A DNA stretch of 64,000 bases from Neobacillus endophyticus (GCF_013248975.1 NZ_JABRWH010000001.1:3678001-3742000); one strand, 5' to 3'. Counted from the stretch's first letter, positions 1 to 8,864 are shown. The notes: a model not told the origin generated them from the sequence alone. Numbers and translations: made by a program.

Positions 1-1
1 T

Positions 2-58
2 GTCCTAATAATAAGGGAAAAATATGAACAAACCATGAAAGAAAGATTAATAGTTTAA
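2..58 (+). CDS. Possible C-terminal end of an upstream gene (partial)
   Basis: The frame beginning at base 2 is open from the window edge and stops at a TAA at 56-58. It encodes 18 residues rich in Lys, Glu and Arg, the kind of tail that often ends a soluble or coiled-coil protein. The next gene follows 17 bases later with its own strong ribosome binding site. Nothing more can be said about function, and with so short a segment an open frame by chance is quite possible. Confidence 0.3.
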   Translation, partial: VLIIREKYEQTMKERLIV

Positions 59-75
59 GAAAAAAGGAGAAAAAA

Positions 76-261
76 ATGAAAGATTTCCACTGCTGCGCCA
101 CATGCATCCACTTCAAAGCAGAAAAAACCCAAAACGGCATGCACTACAAGTGCAGCCGCTTAACATACCAAACCCAACCCCACTACAAATTCAACTGCTG
201 GTCCCCAAAAGAAAATGTTAAAAAACTAATGGTGTCAGGCACCGATCGTGGACAAAAATGA
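76..261 (+). CDS. Small Cys-rich hypothetical protein
   Basis: A 61-residue protein follows a good AAGGAG site at 64-69. It has five cysteines, in a CCATC cluster near residue 6, one near residue 26 and one near residue 40, plus several histidines. This suggests a small metal-binding (zinc-type) fold, but I do not recognise a characterised family with certainty; it looks like the short conserved hypothetical proteins common in Bacillus. The last ten or so residues are encoded by a GGTGTCAGGCACC repeat and its flank, so the ancestral C-terminus probably ended near residue 52 and the repeat supplies the present tail and stop codon. Confidence 0.7.
   Translation: MKDFHCCATCIHFKAEKTQNGMHYKCSRLTYQTQPHYKFNCWSPKENVKKLMVSGTDRGQK
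231..243 (+). repeat. Dispersed 13-bp word GGTGTCAGGCACC, copy 1
   Basis: This is an exact copy of a near-palindromic 13-mer that occurs six times in the window. Here it lies in the 3' end of the small Cys-rich gene and is read as Val-Ser-Gly-Thr. It is followed by short inverted GGACA/TGTCC words (about 250-294) that could fold into small hairpins. Confidence 0.8.
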
Positions 262-359
262 GAATTTGTCCATCTGGGGTGGACAGTTGTTTCGGGAATA
301 ATGTGTTTTGAAATGGGAATGATAGGGTGTGTTGGCTAGATTTATGTAAGGGTGGAGGG

Positions 360-1382
360 ATGGTCATTCAAACTTATCGGCAGTTGAAAGAGGAAATGGT
401 TTTTAAGAGGATGTTGATTTGGAAGATGGCGATTGCTTCTGCACTTTCATGGGAGATTGCAAGGTTTTGCGGTTCTGATCATCCATATTTGGCTCCTTCT
501 ACTGTTATTGTTTGTTTGCAAACCACGATTAATCGCTCTTTAAAGTATTCTTATCACCGTGTTGGCGGGACGTTAATTGGCATCCTTGTGGCCGATTTGC
601 TCGTACCCCATTTGGATGTAAACGCGTTGACTCTTGGTTTGATTATTTTGATTGGCGGTTTTATTACAAAATGGATGAAGTTGGATGAATCCACGATCCA
701 TCAAGCGGCACTGGCAGTTGTCCTTATCTTTGTCATCGGACATAAATCAGGGGACTATCCTCTGGATCGGTTTCGCAATACCCTAATAGGAGCTTTAACT
801 GCATGCATAGTACATATGCTGTTATTTCCACCGAATTTTATCAAGCAAGCAGAAAAAAGCGTTTATTCATTAAAAGAAAGATTAACGGACGTAGTAAATC
901 AGGTATCCAATTGGGTTGATACCGGTTTTGCAGATGAATCGGGAGACAAACTTGGAAAAGAAATGGAACAAGTTCTAATAGACCTGCACCATAGCCATAA
1001 CATCATTCAAGATACAATGGACAGCTTAAAATATAATTTCTTTTCAAAAAAGAGCAAAATGAAATTGCAGGAGCTCAATGATCAAATTCAATTTATATCA
1101 CTCGTGTACTCCTATTTGGCGAACCTTATTGAAATATTTCAAGTATGGTCCGCAAAAGAAACGATCACCACATCACATCAGATAATCTGGGTTAAGCAAC
1201 TAAAAGCTTTAATTTCATATTTTCAAAATGGCATCGATGAAAGTGCGAGATTTCCTGAAGAACAGCTTTTAGTCCAAATATCATCAGATCTTGAAAAACA
1301 GCAATTCCATATATCGTTATACCAAGAAACGAAAAGTCTATTACTCAAATTGGAAGACCTCAAAAAAGCCGATAGCTCTTAG
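360..1382 (+). CDS. Aromatic acid exporter / FUSC-like family membrane protein (ArAE_1 type)
   Basis: The product has an N-terminal half (about residues 15-150) of four to five hydrophobic segments and a C-terminal half that is soluble and helical. This is the layout of the Bacillus YqjA/ArAE_1 family, related to aromatic acid exporters and FUSC proteins. The segment after the first helix (HPYLAPSTVIVCLQTTINRSLKY, then RVGGTLIG) matches the family's conserved stretch linking the first two helices. The length, 340 residues, is normal. The frame extends upstream to a GTG at 327, but GGAGG lies directly before the ATG at 360, and an ATG at 396 also has a purine-rich lead, so the start is uncertain. 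The substrate is unknown. No operon partner is obvious; the molybdenum hydroxylase operon starts 80 bases downstream. Confidence 0.75.
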   Translation: MVIQTYRQLKEEMVFKRMLIWKMAIASALSWEIARFCGSDHPYLAPSTVIVCLQTTINRSLKYSYHRVGGTLIGILVADLLVPHLDVNALTLGLIILIGGFITKWMKLDESTIHQAALAVVLIFVIGHKSGDYPLDRFRNTLIGALTACIVHMLLFPPNFIKQAEKSVYSLKERLTDVVNQVSNWVDTGFADESGDKLGKEMEQVLIDLHHSHNIIQDTMDSLKYNFFSKKSKMKLQELNDQIQFISLVYSYLANLIEIFQVWSAKETITTSHQIIWVKQLKALISYFQNGIDESARFPEEQLLVQISSDLEKQQFHISLYQETKSLLLKLEDLKKADSS

Positions 1383-1410
1383 ATAGTTAAAATATCCATT
1401 CTAGGAAAAG

Positions 1411-1456
1411 CCCCCTCGCTAATATAAATAGGGTAGTAATTCTGTCAAAGCGGGGG
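1411..1456 (+). promoter_or_regulatory. Possible stem sequestering the ribosome binding site of the XdhC gene
   Basis: CCCCCTCGCT at 1411-1420 can pair with AGCGGGGG at 1449-1456, giving about 8 base pairs with one bulged T and a loop of about 28 bases. The 3' arm contains the G-rich ribosome binding site of the following GTG start at 1463, so folding could limit translation. The stem is short enough to be fortuitous. Confidence 0.3.
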
Positions 1457-1462
1457 AATGGC

Positions 1463-2473
1463 GTGGAGGATATCTTTCAGCTTTTTGACATGATCCATGA
1501 CTCAAGGGAAAAAGTCTTGGCAACGATTGTAAAGGTCAAAGGTTCAGCCTATAAAAAAGAAGGATCGATGATGGTTTTTTTAGAAAACCATGAACAGGCA
1601 GGTATGTTAAGCGCCGGCTGTTTAGAAACCGATTTAGCGATTCGGGCGCTTAAGGTGTTCGAAAATAAAAAGCCGGCAATCATTCAATTCGATATGTATG
1701 ATGAGGGAGATCTTGGCTGGGGGCAAGGAGTCGGATGTAATGGAACAATTGATATTTTATTGGAATCCGTCACAAAAAAATTACATGAAGATTTCATTAG
1801 GGTAAAAGAACTCCTGGGCAGAAATAAAATGATAGTGGTTCTAAAAAATCTGGATATATTGGGAGAGTACCTCTATATTTCTGAGGACAAAGAGGCGTTT
1901 GGACACTGGTCGGGACCTATTCCAAATGTTAATTTTGCAGCCAAGTCCGGGGTCATGAATGATCGAAATGTGTTTCAGCAAACGTATCAGCCAAGACCGC
2001 GGTTATTTGTGTTTGGAGCTGGGCCAGATGCCATACCGCTTGTATCTTTGGCAGCTGAGATAGGGTTTTCAGTTTATGTTTGCGATTGGCGGGAGGAATT
2101 TTGCCAGCAAAAATATTTTCCAAAAGCAGAACGACTGTTTGTAGGTTTTCCAAAAGAAGTTTTCAAACAGTTCGAGTTTACGTCTAATGATTTTGTTGTG
2201 ATCATGACACATAACTTTCAGCGGGATCAAGAAATTTTAACAAATCTGCTTCACGAAAAATTAAAATACCTTGGAATTTTAGGGCCAAAAGAAAGAACAA
2301 GAAGGCTTCTGGAAACGGAAACCATACCCGATTGGATATATGCTCCCATTGGTTTGGCTATCGGAGCCAAGGGCCAAAATGAAATAGCAGTAAGTATTGT
2401 GGCAGAGATGATTGAGATATGGAGGAAATCAATCAAAAGGAAAATAGAGCATTTATGGACTCTACAAGAGTAA
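1463..2473 (+). CDS. XdhC/CoxI family protein, molybdenum hydroxylase maturation
   Basis: A 336-residue protein of the XdhC/CoxI family. These proteins bind molybdenum cofactor, promote its sulfuration and deliver it to xanthine-dehydrogenase-type enzymes. The N-terminal domain shows the conserved ATIVKVKGSAYKKEGSMM and SAGCLETDL segments. The C-terminal domain has a Rossmann-like LFVFGAGPDAIPLVSLA motif near residue 180 and an AIGAKGQNEIAVSI tail. Translation starts at GTG 1463 behind GGGGG; the nearby ATG is out of frame. It is the first gene of a five-gene operon and corresponds to pucA of the B. subtilis purine-degradation cluster, although the enzyme's substrate here is not established. 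The next gene overlaps its 3' end. Confidence 0.88.
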   Translation: MEDIFQLFDMIHDSREKVLATIVKVKGSAYKKEGSMMVFLENHEQAGMLSAGCLETDLAIRALKVFENKKPAIIQFDMYDEGDLGWGQGVGCNGTIDILLESVTKKLHEDFIRVKELLGRNKMIVVLKNLDILGEYLYISEDKEAFGHWSGPIPNVNFAAKSGVMNDRNVFQQTYQPRPRLFVFGAGPDAIPLVSLAAEIGFSVYVCDWREEFCQQKYFPKAERLFVGFPKEVFKQFEFTSNDFVVIMTHNFQRDQEILTNLLHEKLKYLGILGPKERTRRLLETETIPDWIYAPIGLAIGAKGQNEIAVSIVAEMIEIWRKSIKRKIEHLWTLQE

Positions 2474-3078
2474 TTGGTGTGTACCTTGCGGCAGGAGTAA
2501 GCAGGAGAATGGGGCAGAATAAGTTGAATTTACCACTTGGTAATACATACCTAGGTAGTATTGCCTTTAAAGAAGCGTTGGAATCCAAACTCGATATGAC
2601 GATTGCCGTTTTGAGGAAGGGCGTCTCCCCAAAATGGCTGTCTCCATTTACGGAACAAAAAAATTATAGAATCCTAGAATGTGAGAATGCAAGCCTAGGT
2701 CAGAGTCATTCGCTAAAAAAGGGTATAAATGCTGCAGAAAATCTGAAGGCAGCTGCGGTGATTGTCCTTTTAGGAGATCAGCCCCTTGTGCCAGCAAAGC
2801 TGATTAATCTTCTAATTGATGAATTTGCTGCTTCCCCATCTGTACCATTTATTGCTTGTTTGCATAAGGGAATTCCTAAGCCACCTGTTTTATTATCCAG
2901 ATGTTTTTTTCGATTGGTGCAAAAACTAGAAGGAGATCAAGGAGCAAGAGTATTTTTAAATGAATCAGGAAGATTTATAGAAATAGAAGATGACGATTAT
3001 TTTTTTGATGCGGATACACAAGATGACTATCAATTTCTTTTAAAAAACTGGGGAACTCTCATGGAAAGGAAGGGATGA
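2455..3078 (+). CDS. MobA/MocA-like nucleotidyltransferase
   Basis: The protein has the nucleotidyltransferase signature VYLAAGVSRRMGQNKLNLPLG at the N-terminus and a VIVLLGDQPLVP metal/nucleotide motif near residue 105, typical of MocA/PucB-type enzymes. These convert the pterin cofactor to its cytosine or guanine dinucleotide form for molybdenum hydroxylases. An in-frame ATG at 2419 would add 12 residues, but family members begin just before the VYLAAG motif, so I prefer ATG 2455, which overlaps the preceding gene by 19 bases. The product is about 207 residues, normal for the family. The gene sits between xdhC-like and the Mo-binding subunit, as expected for a dedicated cofactor-finishing enzyme. 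Confidence 0.85.
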   Translation: MDSTRVIGVYLAAGVSRRMGQNKLNLPLGNTYLGSIAFKEALESKLDMTIAVLRKGVSPKWLSPFTEQKNYRILECENASLGQSHSLKKGINAAENLKAAAVIVLLGDQPLVPAKLINLLIDEFAASPSVPFIACLHKGIPKPPVLLSRCFFRLVQKLEGDQGARVFLNESGRFIEIEDDDYFFDADTQDDYQFLLKNWGTLMERKG

Positions 3079-3081
3079 ATC

Positions 3082-5412
3082 TTGGATGTCATAGGGAAAA
3101 GCGTCATTCGTAAAGATGCTCTTGATAAGGTTTCGGGAAGGGCAAAATATACTCATGATTACGCAACAGGGCCCATACTTTCCGTGAAAATGCTTATAAG
3201 TCCGTACGGGCACGCGAGGATTGTCAGTATTGACACGACAGAGGCAATGAAGGTTCCCGGGGTTAGGGCCATAATTTCCGGTAAACATTATCCCCTGGTG
3301 GGAGAAGCCATACGTGATCGTCCGCCGATTGCAGTTGATAAAGTCCGTTACCACGGGGAACCCGTTGCCCTAGTAGTAGCCGATTCAGCCCCACAAGCTA
3401 AACAAGCAGCTGATCTCATAAAAGTCCAATATGAACTGCTTCCAGTTGTGAATTCACCCACCCAGGCCTTCCAAAAAGACGCCCCGCTTGTACATGAGCG
3501 CTTAGGTGAATATAAAAAGGAAGAAGACTCCAGTCCGGTGCCTGACACCAACATCGCCACCCATATTAAAATACGCAAAGGAAATATGGAACGAGGGTGG
3601 ACGGAGAGTGAAACGGTGGTGGAGGCAAGTTTTTCTTTTGCGCCATCTGATCATGCGGCGATGGAAACAAGGTGTTCGACAGCAGAAATCAAGCCGGACG
3701 GTACCATTATCATTATGACGTCTTCACAGGCGCCTTTTATGGTTAAACGGTTAATTGCAGATTACTTTGGTGAGGATATTGGAAAAATTATTGTCCATAC
3801 ACCGTTAGTCGGAGGGGCATATGGCGGTAAAGCTCCTGTACAGCTTGAAATCCTTGCTTATTTGGCATCGAAGGAAGTGGGCGGAAAGCCTGTCAAGCTA
3901 TTAAATACCAGGGAAGAAGATATTATTACTTCCCCATGTCATATTGGTTTGGATGCAACTGTGAAGCTGGGAGCCGATCGTAACGGCAAACTAAAAGCAG
4001 CAGAAATCCGATATTTGTGGGATGGAGGGGCGTACTCCGATAAAGCCATTGATGTTACGAGGTCAGGTGCAGTCGATTGTACGGGCCCTTATAATATTGA
4101 AAATGTATGGTGTGATTCATATTGCATGTATACGAATCATCCTTATGCCGCACCATTTAGAGGATTTAGCCACTCGGAGCTTTCTTTTGCCATTGAAAGG
4201 ACAATGGACATTTTAGCGCAAAAGCTTAACTTGGATCCATTGGAACTTCGCTATATTAATGCGATTATGCCAGGAAATACAACCCCTACCCAAGTTTTAT
4301 TAAACAGGAGCAATTTAGGTGATTTGCCAAAATGTATAGAAAAAGTCCGGGAATTAATCAGATGGGATGAAGGGGCCGTTACAAGGGTCAATGAACGGCT
4401 TATCCGTGTGAAAGGGGTAGGCTGCAGCTGGAAGACATCAACCATTGATGCAAATGCCCCATCTGGTGCCATACTGACATTTAACCAGGATGGAAGTATT
4501 AATCTTATGTCTGGCGTCATAGAAATTGGAACTGGAACAAAAACGGTACTGGCGCAAATTCTTGCTGAAAGTCTGAAAATGGATGTAAATAAGATTCATG
4601 TTCGTATGGAAGTAGATACACAAACAACTCCTGAACATTGGAAAACCGTTGCAAGCAGGGGTACTTTTATGGCTGGAAGGGCCGTTTTACAAGCTGCAGA
4701 GGATGTAAAAAAGCAGTTAATTGAGGTTGCTTCTTGTGTTCTAAAAGCACCGAAAGAAGATTTTGAAATTGCAAATAGCCGGGTATTTTTAAGAGATGAT
4801 CCAACCATTGGGCTTCATTTCAAAGATATTGGTTACGGTTATAAATTTCCGAATGGAAACGCAATAGGCGGACAAATAATCGGAAGGGGCCATTATATTT
4901 TACGTCATATTACATCTCTGGACCCTGAAACAGGAGCCGGGAAGCCTGGCCCGGAATGGTCCGTTGCTGCCTATGGGGTGGAAATAGAGTTTGACCTTCG
5001 TGATTATACGTATCGATTATTAACGGCAGCGACCGTTGTAGATATTGGAAGAGTGCTAAATGAAAAAATGGCCCAGGGGCAAGTGATGGGTGCCATGAGC
5101 ATGGGACTTGCTTTTGCAGGCCGGGAAACCTTTTATTTCGATGAACTCGGCCGGGTGTTAAACCCACAGCTGCGAACTTACCGGCCGCTTCGATACGGAG
5201 AGAATCCTAGATATTTGGTGGGTTTCGTAGAAACACCGCAGCTTGATGCACCATACGGGGCAAGAGGCGTAGGAGAACTTGGCTTAATGGGAATGCCGGG
5301 TGCACTTGGAAATGCTTTATCCATTGCAGCAGGCGTACAACTATATCATCTCCCGCTCATCCCTGAACTGATTTGGATGGCGAAGGAGGGAGCAACCAAT
5401 GCTTCCTTTTGA
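3082..5412 (+). CDS. Molybdopterin-binding subunit, xanthine dehydrogenase family
   Basis: This 776-residue large subunit carries the molybdenum active site of a three-subunit hydroxylase. Residues 1-130 are the aldehyde-oxidase a/b hammerhead domain; the rest is the Mo-binding region. Recognisable motifs are VGGAYGGK (GGGFGGK in xanthine dehydrogenase), APFRGFS (TAFRGFG) and GARGVGELG, with the catalytic base Glu at residue 732. The usual Gln-containing GQG motif is replaced by EIGTGTKT, so the substrate need not be xanthine. Translation starts at TTG 3082 behind AAGGAAGGG; no nearby ATG fits. The FAD-subunit gene overlaps its 3' end by 14 bases. Purines, aldehydes and N-heterocycles are all possible substrates. 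Confidence 0.88.
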   Translation: MDVIGKSVIRKDALDKVSGRAKYTHDYATGPILSVKMLISPYGHARIVSIDTTEAMKVPGVRAIISGKHYPLVGEAIRDRPPIAVDKVRYHGEPVALVVADSAPQAKQAADLIKVQYELLPVVNSPTQAFQKDAPLVHERLGEYKKEEDSSPVPDTNIATHIKIRKGNMERGWTESETVVEASFSFAPSDHAAMETRCSTAEIKPDGTIIIMTSSQAPFMVKRLIADYFGEDIGKIIVHTPLVGGAYGGKAPVQLEILAYLASKEVGGKPVKLLNTREEDIITSPCHIGLDATVKLGADRNGKLKAAEIRYLWDGGAYSDKAIDVTRSGAVDCTGPYNIENVWCDSYCMYTNHPYAAPFRGFSHSELSFAIERTMDILAQKLNLDPLELRYINAIMPGNTTPTQVLLNRSNLGDLPKCIEKVRELIRWDEGAVTRVNERLIRVKGVGCSWKTSTIDANAPSGAILTFNQDGSINLMSGVIEIGTGTKTVLAQILAESLKMDVNKIHVRMEVDTQTTPEHWKTVASRGTFMAGRAVLQAAEDVKKQLIEVASCVLKAPKEDFEIANSRVFLRDDPTIGLHFKDIGYGYKFPNGNAIGGQIIGRGHYILRHITSLDPETGAGKPGPEWSVAAYGVEIEFDLRDYTYRLLTAATVVDIGRVLNEKMAQGQVMGAMSMGLAFAGRETFYFDELGRVLNPQLRTYRPLRYGENPRYLVGFVETPQLDAPYGARGVGELGLMGMPGALGNALSIAAGVQLYHLPLIPELIWMAKEGATNASF
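3537..3549 (-). repeat. Dispersed 13-bp word, inverted copy inside the Mo-subunit gene
   Basis: GGTGCCTGACACC is an exact reverse complement of the repeated word. It is read in frame as part of a Pro-Val-Pro-Asp-Thr stretch in a surface-like linker of the molybdopterin-binding subunit. Confidence 0.75.
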
Positions 5413-6238
5413 TTTTGAGTACTACAAACCAAGTACAATCCAAGAGGCTGTTGAATTATTCCAGTATCTGGACCAGCAGGGCAAACAACCGATGTTTTTT
5501 TCTGGTGGTACCGAGCTGATTACACTTGGCAGGATCGACTTAAGCTATACAGAAGCTGTTATAAACATTAAAGATATAGCTGATTGTCAAGTGATGCGCA
5601 TAAATGGCGACCATTTAGTTCTTGGCAGTACGTTAACGTTAACGCAAATTGAAGAAGCTAATCTATTTCCACTTTTAACGAAAACAGCGAGTGAGATTGC
5701 GGATCATACCGCCCGCGGAAAAATAACTTTAGGAGGCAATATATGCGCTAGAATCTTTTATCGTGAAGCGGTTTTGCCCTTTTTACTATCAGATTCACAA
5801 GTGTTACTTGCCGGTCCGCAGGGAAATAGAATAGTGCCCATTAATGAAATTTTCCATGAACAGCTGGAATTAAATAAAGGAGAATTTTTAGCGCAAATCG
5901 CAACAGAAAGCAGGTATTTGCGAGCACCCTTTTTTGCAGTTAAACGACGTCAGCAATGGGAGACTGGCTATCCTCTTATCACCATAGCAGCATTAAAAAT
6001 AGCCGGAGAGATTCGGGTAGCGTTGAGCGGACTTTGTCCATTTCCATTCCGCTCAAGAGAAGTGGAAGCAGTTATCAATAACAGGGGGCAAACAACTGAA
6101 GTGCGAGTGAACGCTGCACTTAACATTTTACCACAGCCCATTCTAAATGATGTCGAAGGTTCTGATCAATATCGTTTATTTGTGTTAAGGAATCTGCTGC
6201 TTGATATGCTGGCAGTGTTAGAAGGTGCACCAGGATAA
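5399..6238 (+). CDS. FAD-binding subunit of molybdenum hydroxylase (CoxM/PucC type)
   Basis: A 279-residue FAD-binding subunit that passes electrons from the 2Fe-2S subunit to the final acceptor. The FAD-binding signatures are FFSGGTELI near residue 35 and TLGGNICAR near residue 110, followed by a CO-dehydrogenase flavoprotein C-terminal domain (GYPLITIAALKIAGEIRVALSG). The start ATG lies behind AAGGAGGGAGC and overlaps the preceding gene by 14 bases, so the two are translationally coupled. In B. subtilis the FAD subunit (pucC) precedes the Mo subunit (pucD); here that order is reversed. Confidence 0.87.
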   Translation: MLPFDFEYYKPSTIQEAVELFQYLDQQGKQPMFFSGGTELITLGRIDLSYTEAVINIKDIADCQVMRINGDHLVLGSTLTLTQIEEANLFPLLTKTASEIADHTARGKITLGGNICARIFYREAVLPFLLSDSQVLLAGPQGNRIVPINEIFHEQLELNKGEFLAQIATESRYLRAPFFAVKRRQQWETGYPLITIAALKIAGEIRVALSGLCPFPFRSREVEAVINNRGQTTEVRVNAALNILPQPILNDVEGSDQYRLFVLRNLLLDMLAVLEGAPG

Positions 6239-6267
6239 TCGATATTTTTCCGGAAGGAGACAATAAA

Positions 6268-6720
6268 TTGAATTATTCGATTACACTTCATGTAAATGGG
6301 GAAGATCACAAATTAAACGTGAGGGCAGCCGATACACTTCTATATACCTTGCATGAAAAGCTTGGATTGACAGGCGCGAAGCCAGGCTGCCTAAACGGTG
6401 ATTGTGGGGCTTGCACAGTGAATGTTGATGGTTGGCCGATGAAATCATGTTTAATGCTGACAGTGGAAGCGTTTGGAAAAAAAGTAACAACGATTGAGGG
6501 GTTACACAATACACCCATTCAGAAGGCGTTTGTTGAGAATTTTGCATTTCAATGCGGTTATTGTACGCCAGGGTTTATTATGAATTGCCATGCATTATTG
6601 GAGCAACATCCGGATGCAGATGATCAAACCATAAGGGAATGGCTGGAATCAAATATTTGCCGCTGTACCAGCTATTTTGAAATTGAGAGGGCTGTTAAAT
6701 CCGTATTGAAGCGCAAATAA
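6268..6720 (+). CDS. 2Fe-2S subunit of molybdenum hydroxylase (CoxS/PucE type)
   Basis: A 150-residue iron-sulfur subunit with both clusters intact. The plant-type [2Fe-2S] site has Cys 41, 46, 49 and 61 (GCLNGDCGACTV). The helical-domain site has Cys 96, 99, 131 and 133 (CGYCTPGF, then CRC). It carries electrons from molybdenum to the FAD subunit. Translation starts at TTG 6268 behind AAGGAG with a 9-base spacer. It closes the five-gene operon; a weak stem that could act as a terminator follows. Confidence 0.9.
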   Translation: MNYSITLHVNGEDHKLNVRAADTLLYTLHEKLGLTGAKPGCLNGDCGACTVNVDGWPMKSCLMLTVEAFGKKVTTIEGLHNTPIQKAFVENFAFQCGYCTPGFIMNCHALLEQHPDADDQTIREWLESNICRCTSYFEIERAVKSVLKRK

Positions 6721-6791
6721 AAAGCGCCAGGGTGAACTGTCTGCCCATTTATAGCGTTCATCACGGCTGCAGCTCCATCCCGGGCGTTTTT
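6719..6791. terminator. Possible bidirectional terminator (long-loop stem)
   Basis: AAAAAGCGCCAGGG near 6719-6732 can pair, with one mismatch and one wobble, with CCCGGGCGTTTTT at 6779-6791. It lies between two convergent genes and has A and T runs on the outer sides. The loop is about 45 bases, so this is a weak call. Confidence 0.35.
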
Positions 6792-6800
6792 ATCATGATA

Positions 6801-8864
6801 TTATGATGGTTTTCTCTTCATTTGAAAATATGTATCCAGTACTCTTCGGCCTATTTTTAGATTGGCTTTGTTGTCTTCTTTCCCTTGGAAAGCCCAAGGG
6901 ACTAATACGGCCATCGCCACCTCTGGATTGGAGCTGGGTGCATAACTAACAAGACTTAAGTTCATAACTGGAGGCGGCTCTTTACCGTACCTGCTTCTTA
7001 GCGGTCCATCATAGAACGCCTCTGCGGTTCCAGTTTTTCCAGCAGGAGAATAGGAAGCACCAGTGAAATATTTATAAGCGGTTCCTCCGGGCTCCTGCAT
7101 CACTTTTTTAAATCCTGCTTGTACTCGGTAGATCCAGTTGCGCTTTGCATCAATCGTGTTAATCACCGTAGGGTTGATGTCTCTAGCCACAGGTCCAATG
7201 CTTTCTTTACTGTCCACGGGATGGCGGATTTGTTTGACCACATGCACCTGCATGCGATTACCTCCATTTGCGATTGTTGACACATACTGTGCCAACTGCA
7301 TGGTTGAATACGTATCATACTGCCCGATAACCAAGTCAAGCAGATATCCTGGCAGTCTGCTTCCCCCCTTAAAACCGGTTTGTTCATTAGGCAGGTCAAT
7401 CCCAGTTCTAGAGCCCAGACCAAAGGCTGCGAAGGAGTTTCGAATCGTATCAAAGGCATCTGTATCCAACCTTAATGGTTTGTCATACTCATAATGTCCA
7501 TTGCCAATTCTAATGGCTGTACGAAACATATACACGTTGGATGATTTTTTTAGGGCATCAATTTCGTTTAAGGTGCCTAAGTATTCATATGATTTTTTTA
7601 GAGGAGTGTCTTTAATTTTTATACCCGCATCATCGAAAATGGTTCCAACTGAAATGGCCCCTGTCTTATACCCTGTTAAAATAGTAGCTCCTTTTACAGT
7701 AGAGCCTACATTATATGTAGTGGTAAAGGTTCCAAGAGCGTCATCTTCCATTATTGATTTTCCTGTTCCTTTATCTCGGCTTATTTTTTTACCGGACATT
7801 GCAAGGACTTCACCTGTATGAGGATTCATTAACACAACATAAGCACGATCCGTAAGGTATGTACCGGGCAGTCTTTTAAGTTTCCATAATTCCTCTTCGA
7901 TAATTCTGTCTACTGCTTTTTGTAAATCCATATCGATTGATAGCACAAGGTCATTTCCTTTTTTTCCTTTATAAATAGGCAGAGTTTCAATCACGGTTCC
8001 TGTTTTATCCGTAATATTTTTAACTTTTGACTTGATCCCACGAAGTACATCCTCATACTGATTCTCTAATTGACTTTTTCCAACTCTGTCATTACGGTTA
8101 TAGCCTCTTGTTAAATAATAATTAATTTGATCTGCAGGCAGTCCTTCATCCACATTTCCTAAAACTGTTTTCAAGGTGTTTTCAAACGGATAGGTACGTT
8201 CCCAATCTGTCGTTGTGTCTACACCAGGAAGCTCAGGAAGGTTTTCGCTTACGACAGCGAACTCTTTGTCAGTGACACCTTCGTTTTTGATCATTTGAGT
8301 TGTGAATTTGTATCCACTGCTAAAAATGCGGTAAATGGCTAATACTTCAAGGTCATCTTTTGAAAGCTCCTGTAATTCCTGTGGTGTTATACGTTCTACT
8401 TTCAACCTGTAAAGGTCATTGTCAGTTAACTTATTATCAGAAAATAATTTCAGTTCCTGTTTGGTAATTTTCGTATTAGCGCGCTCCGGGTTTAATAAAA
8501 TCCAAAAATCCCGTTTGTCCCTTTCAGTGACCTTGTCTGTTTTTTTATCAATTAATTTGGCGAGTTTTTTTGCTGTTTCTAGCATATCATTCTGACTAAA
8601 TCCTTCATTTGTAAAGACGATGGCTTTACGGGGGAGGTTATCCACAATGACACGGTTGTTTCGATCATACATTTTCCCCCGTGGAACTGGATTAGTGACA
8701 GTAAAATCCTCTTTTCGATCCAATGCTCTTTTATAATTTTCGCCATAAACGATTTGAACAAAACCAAGCCTTAAGATTAAAGAAGAAAATAACAAAAAGA
8801 CAGTAAAAAATAGCACGTTTAATCGGAAAGGTAGATGGGATTTTTTCTCCTTATGCTTATCCAT
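6801..8864 (-). CDS. Class B penicillin-binding protein (PbpA/PbpH-like transpeptidase)
   Basis: A 687-residue monofunctional transpeptidase that cross-links peptidoglycan outside the membrane. There is a cytoplasmic basic tail, one membrane anchor at about residues 15-37, a PBP dimerisation domain starting at VPRGKMYDRN, and a penicillin-binding domain. The active-site motifs are intact: SxxK as S388-T-V-K391, SxN as S441-S-N443, and KTG at 610-612. Length and arrangement match the PbpA/PbpH rod-shape group of Bacillus; which of the two it is cannot be settled here. The ATG follows a GGGAGTG site. It is transcribed divergently from the M32 carboxypeptidase gene. Confidence 0.88.
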   Translation of the reverse strand: MDKHKEKKSHLPFRLNVLFFTVFLLFSSLILRLGFVQIVYGENYKRALDRKEDFTVTNPVPRGKMYDRNNRVIVDNLPRKAIVFTNEGFSQNDMLETAKKLAKLIDKKTDKVTERDKRDFWILLNPERANTKITKQELKLFSDNKLTDNDLYRLKVERITPQELQELSKDDLEVLAIYRIFSSGYKFTTQMIKNEGVTDKEFAVVSENLPELPGVDTTTDWERTYPFENTLKTVLGNVDEGLPADQINYYLTRGYNRNDRVGKSQLENQYEDVLRGIKSKVKNITDKTGTVIETLPIYKGKKGNDLVLSIDMDLQKAVDRIIEEELWKLKRLPGTYLTDRAYVVLMNPHTGEVLAMSGKKISRDKGTGKSIMEDDALGTFTTTYNVGSTVKGATILTGYKTGAISVGTIFDDAGIKIKDTPLKKSYEYLGTLNEIDALKKSSNVYMFRTAIRIGNGHYEYDKPLRLDTDAFDTIRNSFAAFGLGSRTGIDLPNEQTGFKGGSRLPGYLLDLVIGQYDTYSTMQLAQYVSTIANGGNRMQVHVVKQIRHPVDSKESIGPVARDINPTVINTIDAKRNWIYRVQAGFKKVMQEPGGTAYKYFTGASYSPAGKTGTAEAFYDGPLRSRYGKEPPPVMNLSLVSYAPSSNPEVAMAVLVPWAFQGKEDNKANLKIGRRVLDTYFQMKRKPS

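Noticed and set aside
250..294. GGACA/TGTCC hairpins after the first small gene as a terminator
   Set aside because: Short alternating pairings exist but no T run follows, and the words may belong to the neighbouring repeat.
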